A stretch of DNA of 64,000 bases from the NCBI RefSeq assembly GCF_014873945.1, contig NZ_JADBEC010000001.1, positions 868,001-932,000 on the forward strand, read 5' to 3'. Shown here piece after piece: positions 59,874 through 64,000 of the stretch (positions are counted from its first letter, which is position 1; each line of letters opens with the position of its first letter). A program made the translations under genes and the position numbers. This DNA comes from Rhizobium viscosum (GTDB taxonomy: Bacteria > Pseudomonadota > Alphaproteobacteria > Rhizobiales > Rhizobiaceae). The notes beneath the pieces are model-generated. The model was not told the origin of the DNA, did no database searches, and saw nothing but the letters and a program-made list of their open reading frames with translations.

Positions 59874-60788
59874 ATGTCCGGCGCGAACTTCGATCTTTTC
59901 TTCGATCCGGCTTACGGGCGGGCGGTTCCAATCACAGCCGGCATCCAGCGCCTGACGGCGAATAATCCGAGCCCTTTCACCTTCCGCGGCACCAACAGTT
60001 ATATCGTCGGCGGCGCATCGGTCGCTGTCATCGATCCCGGGCCGGAGGACGAGGCGCATTTCGAAGCGCTGATGGCAGCGCTTTCCGGCCGCCAGGTGAC
60101 ACATATTTTCGTCAGCCACACCCATCGGGACCACTCGCCGCTTGCAAAACGGCTGAAGGAAAAAACGGGAGCACTGACGGTTGGCGAAGGACCGCACCGC
60201 CCCTCGCGGCCGCTGCGCGAAGGCGAGATCAATCCCTTTGCCGAAAGCTCGGATACGGATTTCGTGCCCGATGTCTCTATTCGTGACGGGCAGACGATTT
60301 CGGGCGATGGCTGGGCTCTGACGGGGATTCTGACGCCTGGTCACACTGCCAATCACGCGGCCTTCGCGCTTGAGGGCAGCAGCATCCTGTTTTCGGCCGA
60401 CCATGTGATGGCTTGGGCAACGACGATCGTGGCGCCGCCGGATGGCTCCATGGCGGACTATATGGCCTCGCTCGACAAGCTGATCGCCCGTGACGACAAG
60501 CTGCTGCTGCCCGGCCATGGAGGGCCGGTGACTTCGCCTGCGCCTTTCCTGCGCGGGTTGAAGACACACCGGCGCCTGCGGGAGCGCTCCATCATCGAGC
60601 GCATCCGGGCGGGGGACAGCACCATCCCCAAGATGGTCGAGGTGATCTACCGCGATACCGATAAGCGGCTGCATGGTGCGGCGGCCCTTTCGGTGCTGGC
60701 GCATATCGAGGAACTGATGGAGCGCGGCAAGGTAACAGCCGACAGGCCGCCTTCCCTCGTTGCGCATTATCGGCTGGCAGGAGGCTGA
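59874..60788 (+). CDS. MBL fold metallo-hydrolase (LACTB2-like)
   Basis: A 304-residue beta-lactamase-fold hydrolase. The di-metal motif HTHRDH is near residue 82 (FVSHTHRDHSPLA), followed by LTPGHTANHAAFAL, the Asp in FSADHVMAW and a C-terminal winged-helix-like segment (HGGPVTSPAPFL and EVIYRDTDKRLHGAAALSVLAHIEELMERGKV). This C-terminal part is typical of LACTB2-type nucleases and glyoxalase-II-like enzymes. The reaction is uncertain. It is the middle gene of cupin-MBL-DCC, with the next start 1 bp after its stop. Confidence 0.87.
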   Translation: MSGANFDLFFDPAYGRAVPITAGIQRLTANNPSPFTFRGTNSYIVGGASVAVIDPGPEDEAHFEALMAALSGRQVTHIFVSHTHRDHSPLAKRLKEKTGALTVGEGPHRPSRPLREGEINPFAESSDTDFVPDVSIRDGQTISGDGWALTGILTPGHTANHAAFALEGSSILFSADHVMAWATTIVAPPDGSMADYMASLDKLIARDDKLLLPGHGGPVTSPAPFLRGLKTHRRLRERSIIERIRAGDSTIPKMVEVIYRDTDKRLHGAAALSVLAHIEELMERGKVTADRPPSLVAHYRLAGG

Positions 60789-60789
60789 G

Positions 60790-61245
60790 GTGGCGGAGCA
60801 TTCGGATTATAGCTACCGCGACGACCCATCCGTGCCGGCTTTTGCGGACGACAAGCCGCTGCTCCTTTTCGATGGCGAATGTGTCTTCTGCTCCGGCTGG
60901 GTACAGTTCCTGCTGAAGCGGGATAGAGAAAAACGCTACCGCTTTATCGTCGCCCAGACGCCGCTTGGCGAGGCGCTCTACCGGCATTACGGGCTGGAGA
61001 CGCGGGACTATGAGACCAACCTGCTGCTCGACAGGGGACGGGCTTATTATAAGTCCGATGCGACGATCCGGATGCTGGAGGGGCTTGGCATGCCGTGGGC
61101 TCTGGCCGGGGTGTTGCGGATCGTGCCGCGGCGGATTGCGGATGCAGCCTATGGGGTGGTTGCGCGAAACCGGCTGAGGATAGCGGGGCGACGGGAGACT
61201 TGCATGGTGCCGACGGCTGAAGTGCGGGAGCGGTTTCTGGGGTAG
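60790..61245 (+). CDS. DCC (DUF393) family thiol-disulfide oxidoreductase
   Basis: A 151-residue protein of the DCC family. The defining motif DGECVFC sits near residue 33 (LLLFDGECVFCSGWVQF), with the CxxC-like pair in a thioredoxin-like fold; the C-terminal part has RIVPRRIADAAYGVVARNRLRIAGRR. Members are predicted thiol oxidoreductases. A GTG at 60790 with AGGAGGCTGAG is preferred over ATG at 60760, because that start would lie inside the preceding gene. It is the last gene of the cupin-MBL-DCC operon. A repeat element follows. Confidence 0.85.
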   Translation: MAEHSDYSYRDDPSVPAFADDKPLLLFDGECVFCSGWVQFLLKRDREKRYRFIVAQTPLGEALYRHYGLETRDYETNLLLDRGRAYYKSDATIRMLEGLGMPWALAGVLRIVPRRIADAAYGVVARNRLRIAGRRETCMVPTAEVRERFLG

Positions 61246-61333
61246 GCGTGCGCTGGACCGCACGGGACTTGCTGGCTCGTCGCATTCCAGGAGAGGTTTG
61301 TAGTAGGGGTGTTTTAATATGCCTCACCGTATC

Positions 61334-61412
61334 CCGGCCCTTCGCGTGGCTCAGGGCGTTCGGCCCTGCAATCGATTCACTGGATCGATTGCTGCTGCTC
61401 CGCAGCACCGGG
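61334..61412. repeat. Intergenic repeat, copy B (shared with 11228-11310)
   Basis: It has the same identical 23-bp core CAATCGAT-TCACTGG-ATCGATTG (61369-61391) as copy A, with a similar left block (CCCTTCGCGTGGCTCAGGGCGTTC) and right block (CTGCTGCTCCGCAGCA). It lies between the convergent DCC and DUF1499 genes, so position relative to genes is conserved too. Confidence 0.65.
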
Positions 61413-61414
61413 CC

Positions 61415-62320
61415 TCACCCACCCGCGATCCCCAGAAGTTCTGAATCGAGGGCACCAAGATATTGCTCGGCCTCTTCGGCGCTGAAGCCGAGATCGTGCT
61501 GGCCATAGCGGGAGGCGACGCGCACGTCGACGAAGGTGGTTTCGGCCTCTTCGCGCAGGCGGATGATGAAATCGAAACGCAGACCGAGGATGAAGGTGCG
61601 GGTCGTGCCTTGCAGGATCACGCCATTGGCGCCGCGGATCAGCTTCGCCACATCGTCCTCATAGGGGCGCGGCGTCGGCACGGGGATGACATCGGGCGAA
61701 TCGGCCACACCGCTTTCCGGCTGCGGCGGAACGGGCTTGTCTTCAAGTTCGCGGCCGGGCGTCGTGTCGCCTTCGCTCTTGGTGATGGTGATGCCGTTTT
61801 GCTTGGCGACCTTCTTTACGGCTTCGAGAACACGGTCGAGCGCGCCGTCGTAACGGCGGCCCGTGAGCTCCGGATAGGCGGCAAGCTGCCTCTCGCGGTC
61901 GCCTGACGTCACGACGGGTTCGCGGGGCAGCCAGATCTGGTCGGCCTGCGGCGTCGACAGCCAGTCTGGTGCGGTGGCCGTATCCGTCGTCACGTCATAG
62001 ATCGCCGGCAGAGTGAAATAGCGCTCCGCCGCAAAGGCGCCGATACCGAGCGGAAAAGCGGCATAAATGAGCGCCGCCAGCGCATTCAATCCACCTTCGG
62101 CACCGGTCATCCAGAGGCTGCGCAGGCCGATGGCGGCCAACAGGGTCGCGAGGATCGCGCAGCCGACGGAAACGAGCAGTACCAGAACGAGATAGGGTGT
62201 TGCCAGACCGCCGAAGCGATGGGCTATCAGCACCGCCATCGAAAGCACAAGCGCAAACGCCCCGAAGTGCCGCGAAAAGCGGGCAGCGCTGGAAACGGGA
62301 CGATCGAAACGGATGGCCAT
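61415..62320 (-). CDS. DUF1499 family membrane protein
   Basis: A 301-residue protein with three hydrophobic segments in the first 110 residues (about 18-34, 42-70 and 80-105), followed by a cytoplasmic or periplasmic DUF1499 domain (about 125-295). In this domain RYDGALDRVLEAVKKVAKQNGITI and the FIIRLREEAETTFVDVRVASRYGQHDLGFSAEEAEQYL block are recognisable. DUF1499 proteins are widespread and uncharacterised. The ATG at 62320 is chosen because the 37 in-frame codons upstream cover a region without features. Its stop lies against the repeat element. Confidence 0.8.
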   Translation of the reverse strand: MAIRFDRPVSSAARFSRHFGAFALVLSMAVLIAHRFGGLATPYLVLVLLVSVGCAILATLLAAIGLRSLWMTGAEGGLNALAALIYAAFPLGIGAFAAERYFTLPAIYDVTTDTATAPDWLSTPQADQIWLPREPVVTSGDRERQLAAYPELTGRRYDGALDRVLEAVKKVAKQNGITITKSEGDTTPGRELEDKPVPPQPESGVADSPDVIPVPTPRPYEDDVAKLIRGANGVILQGTTRTFILGLRFDFIIRLREEAETTFVDVRVASRYGQHDLGFSAEEAEQYLGALDSELLGIAGG

Positions 62321-62545
62321 CAAACTTACCGGTTGGTCGGCAGCGACGCATCGGACGCGCCAGCTGCCAACGACTTTTCTAGTGCAAGATTCGTCTAAAT
62401 TGAAACTCTTGTCTGAGCATTGCCAACGCAATCCACGTCAAAGGTCCAAGCCTGAGGGCATTCCTTCCGTAAGCTATTGCTGATATGCCGTAAAAAGGCC
62501 ATTCTGCCGGGGTCTGATACATGTCCCACGAAACAGGAGAGACAG

Positions 62546-62935
62546 ATGATCTCGTCCGAAATGAGGGAAAGGCCGCAGGCATCCTCGCTTAGCGGCATCG
62601 AGCGTGCTGAGCCGCTCCTGCCGCTGGAACTTCTCGAACTCGAACTTTCGCTGGAAGGCTATGCCGATGGCGAGGCCGGATTCTGCGAAGCGGTGCGCAA
62701 AGCTGCTGCCGAAACCCATGGTGAGTTCCTCTTCGACCTGCCGGCGGCGGGGCTTGTTGAGGATTGCAGGCGAATCGCCGTGCTGCGCATCCCGACCTCG
62801 GACAAGAAGATGCGCGTGGTTCTGGCACTGCTCGACCAGAATGGCACGGAAATCCGCATGCAGGCGCCCGATCACGATACTGAACATCTGGTGCGTTTCG
62901 CCGATGCCTTCATCGAGGTTCTCGAGCGGATCTGA
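62546..62935 (+). CDS. Hypothetical protein
   Basis: A 129-residue cytosolic protein rich in acidic residues near the middle. It begins MISSEMRERPQASSLSG and contains LLELELSLEGYADGEAGFCEAVRKAAAE and a later strand-rich half (AVLRIPTSDKKMRVVLALLDQNG). The ATG at 62546 has AGGAGAGAC, so it is translated; 23 in-frame codons upstream lack a site. No family is recognised. A rhizobial repeat lies just after the stop. Confidence 0.7.
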   Translation: MISSEMRERPQASSLSGIERAEPLLPLELLELELSLEGYADGEAGFCEAVRKAAAETHGEFLFDLPAAGLVEDCRRIAVLRIPTSDKKMRVVLALLDQNGTEIRMQAPDHDTEHLVRFADAFIEVLERI

Positions 62936-62940
62936 ATTCT

Positions 62941-63040
62941 AAAGCGTGTCGCGATCTCTAGGATTCGGCCGCCGCGCTTTAGCTCTTTGTTTTACGCATG
63001 TCGTTATCGCAAAACCGCTGCACAGTTTTGCGCGACATGC
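62941..63040. repeat. Rhizobial intergenic repeat with nested palindrome
   Basis: The right half contains outer arms GCATGTCG (62996-63003) / CGACATGC (63033-63040) and inner arms CAAAAC (63010-63015) / GTTTTG (63025-63030), all perfect. The left half has AAAGCGTGTCGCGATC and a GCGCTTTAGCTCTTTG block. Elements of this composition recur between genes in many Rhizobiaceae. It sits between convergent small genes. Confidence 0.6.
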
Positions 63041-63041
63041 C

Positions 63042-63287
63042 TTAATCGCGGCCGGCTGCAGCTTCCGCCAACGAGCGGAAAGGAAACTTGCGGCCGCATT
63101 CGCATTTCAGCATGAACGTTTCCTGATGGACCGAAGGGCGCTGCACGAAGAAACCGCGCGGCAGCTGATCCACCTTGAAGTCGGGGGTCTTGCGCTTGGC
63201 ATCGTCGATCTCGGAGGCTTCGGCAAAACCGCTATTGCCGCATTGGGGGCAGGTGAGTTTCTTCGAGAATCGATCGCGGATCGCCAT
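63042..63287 (-). CDS. Small zinc-ribbon-like protein
   Basis: An 81-residue protein with two cysteine pairs, Cys13/Cys16 (CPQCG) and Cys62/Cys64 (CECGRKF), consistent with a zinc ribbon. No other domain is present. It may be a nucleic-acid- or protein-binding accessory factor, but no family can be named. The ATG at 63287 has GGAAAGAG. The neighbour repeat lies directly at its 3' end. Confidence 0.68.
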   Translation of the reverse strand: MAIRDRFSKKLTCPQCGNSGFAEASEIDDAKRKTPDFKVDQLPRGFFVQRPSVHQETFMLKCECGRKFPFRSLAEAAAGRD

Positions 63288-63396
63288 AGTGCTCTTTCCA
63301 GTGCTGCTGTCTCTGCTCTTACATAGGAACGCATGGCGACGAAAGTGGAACCAAGCATGTATCCTGTCGTTCCCTCCTCAGTGAAGGAGGCGAATC

Positions 63397-63594
63397 ATGC
63401 CGAAAAGAGATCCGATTCACACGTCCGGCGCAAAGAAGCCGCTCGGCCCGAAGCCGACCCCTGGTATTCGTGACCGCATTCAGGAAAAACCACCGCTGGC
63501 GCCGGCACGCGACCCGAGCGATACGAAGAACCCGGAAGGCCGGCCGCTTGACCCGGCGCTGTTGCCGATTGGCGACCCAGCGGGCGCGGCTTGA
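63397..63594 (+). CDS. Small proline-rich protein of unknown function
   Basis: A 65-residue protein rich in Pro, Lys and Asp (PKPTPGIRDRIQEKPPLAP), probably disordered. The start at 63397 is preceded by GAAGGAGGCG, a strong ribosome binding site, so it is very likely made. There is no signal peptide. No family is recognised. It lies between the zinc-ribbon protein and a small lipoprotein gene. Confidence 0.65.
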   Translation: MPKRDPIHTSGAKKPLGPKPTPGIRDRIQEKPPLAPARDPSDTKNPEGRPLDPALLPIGDPAGAA

Positions 63595-63661
63595 TATCAG
63601 GTTGACGGCGCCTGGCAGATGGATTTTCTTGGTCGGACGTTCATGCTCAAGGAATAGACCG

Positions 63662-63937
63662 ATGCGCCCATATGTTCTGCCGCTTCTTGCCGTTCTGGCC
63701 GCCGGGCTTGCCGCCTGCCAGACCCTGACGCCCGAGGAGCGCCGGGCACGTGACGAACAGACCTGCCTCGGCTACGGCTTCAAGCGCGGAACGGACGGCT
63801 TTGCAAACTGCCTGCAGCGCATCGATCTCGACCGCCGCGCGCAGGCCCGCTACGACAGCGACTGGGTTATGGCCGACATGGCCTATAATCTGAACGGTCC
63901 CTACGTTTATCCGCGCTACTATCGCTACCGTCACTGA
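63662..63937 (+). CDS. Small lipoprotein
   Basis: A 91-residue exported protein. The signal MRPYVLPLLAVLAAGLAAC carries a lipobox (LAAC, Cys19). The mature part has two more cysteines (TCLGYGFKRGTDGFANC), which match a repeated motif seen in several rhizobial small lipoproteins, and a Tyr/Pro-rich tail. The role is unknown. Sixty-four in-frame codons upstream overlap the preceding gene and are not used. Confidence 0.72.
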   Translation: MRPYVLPLLAVLAAGLAACQTLTPEERRARDEQTCLGYGFKRGTDGFANCLQRIDLDRRAQARYDSDWVMADMAYNLNGPYVYPRYYRYRH

Positions 63938-64000
63938 GCGCCTGAAATCACCGCCTGCGCGGCTGCAAGCCGCGCAATCGGCACGCGGAAAGGCGAGCAG
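63931..64000 (-). CDS. Possible C-terminal end of a gene entering from the right edge
   Basis: On the reverse strand a frame reads SPFRVPIARLAAAQAVISGAQ before a TGA at 63931-63933. The regular Ala-rich helix looks like a real protein end, and it would overlap the lipoprotein stop by seven bases. The fragment is too short to identify. Confidence 0.3.
   Translation of the reverse strand, partial: CSPFRVPIARLAAAQAVISGAQ

Overview
The window reads as an ordinary chromosomal stretch from a fast-growing rhizobium (Rhizobiaceae, most likely Rhizobium). The pointers are: high GC coding sequence with frequent GTG/TTG starts; RIME-like intergenic palindromes (113-224 and 15953-16106) and three other intergenic repeat types of the kind seen in Rhizobium; a TIGR03808-type Tat protein; a class 3 (R. 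etli type) asparaginase; a CysH with the extra cysteines of an APS reductase; and a betI-betB-betA choline operon. I see no rRNA, CRISPR array, prophage, intact IS or replication origin. Two tRNA genes (Pro-CGG and Gln-TTG) lie near the right end. The genus call is inference.

Layout. 0-13 kb: small stress and regulator modules (VOC, DUF1579 and DUF899 proteins, MarR, MerR plus aldo/keto reductase, a secreted phosphoesterase, a di-haem peroxidase, the divergent ohr/ohrR pair, a drug exporter, LysR, two L,D-transpeptidases). 13-24 kb: an alpha/beta hydrolase, the ATP-dependent DNA ligase and its partner exonuclease, a DUF922 protease, a dienelactone hydrolase, a glycerophosphodiesterase, a PAS-GAF-GGDEF-EAL protein, the TIGR03808 protein and a GST. 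24-36.5 kb: LysR, a YjbR protein, a GST, a DeoR regulator with a phased operator, a secreted orphan, asparaginase, two MFS transporters flanking an Fe-S-type (SufR-like) regulator with a palindromic operator, a quinone oxidoreductase and an EAL-CBS-GGDEF protein. 36.5-44 kb: an orphan ParD antitoxin, HdeD, betIBA, a ParE toxin stump and a chemoreceptor. 44-54 kb: a small secreted/membrane pair, a ClC channel, an Rrf2 regulator divergent from cysH-cysD-cysN, a LacI regulator and a DegP-type protease. 54-64 kb: a MocR regulator divergent from an acetyltransferase, a YghU GST, a possible sRNA, small lipoproteins, the tRNAs, a cupin-MBL-DCC operon, a DUF1499 protein and small hypotheticals.

How the genes work together. 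Three themes recur: oxidant and electrophile defence (ohr/ohrR, di-haem peroxidase, four GST/VOC-type proteins, quinone oxidoreductase), osmo- and envelope stress (betIBA, HdeD, HtrA, L,D-transpeptidases), and c-di-GMP signalling (two large proteins). Sulfate assimilation (cysHDN) is the clearest complete biosynthetic unit.

No single dramatic new system is visible. The best leads are the SufR-like regulator with its operator controlling a transporter, the two-hairpin RNA at 57.4 kb, a hairpin that buries the ribosome binding site of a GST gene, the DeoR operator with helically phased repeats, and the separated ParD/ParE remnants. Starts were chosen by ribosome binding site and family length; all functional assignments come from motif reading without database searches.
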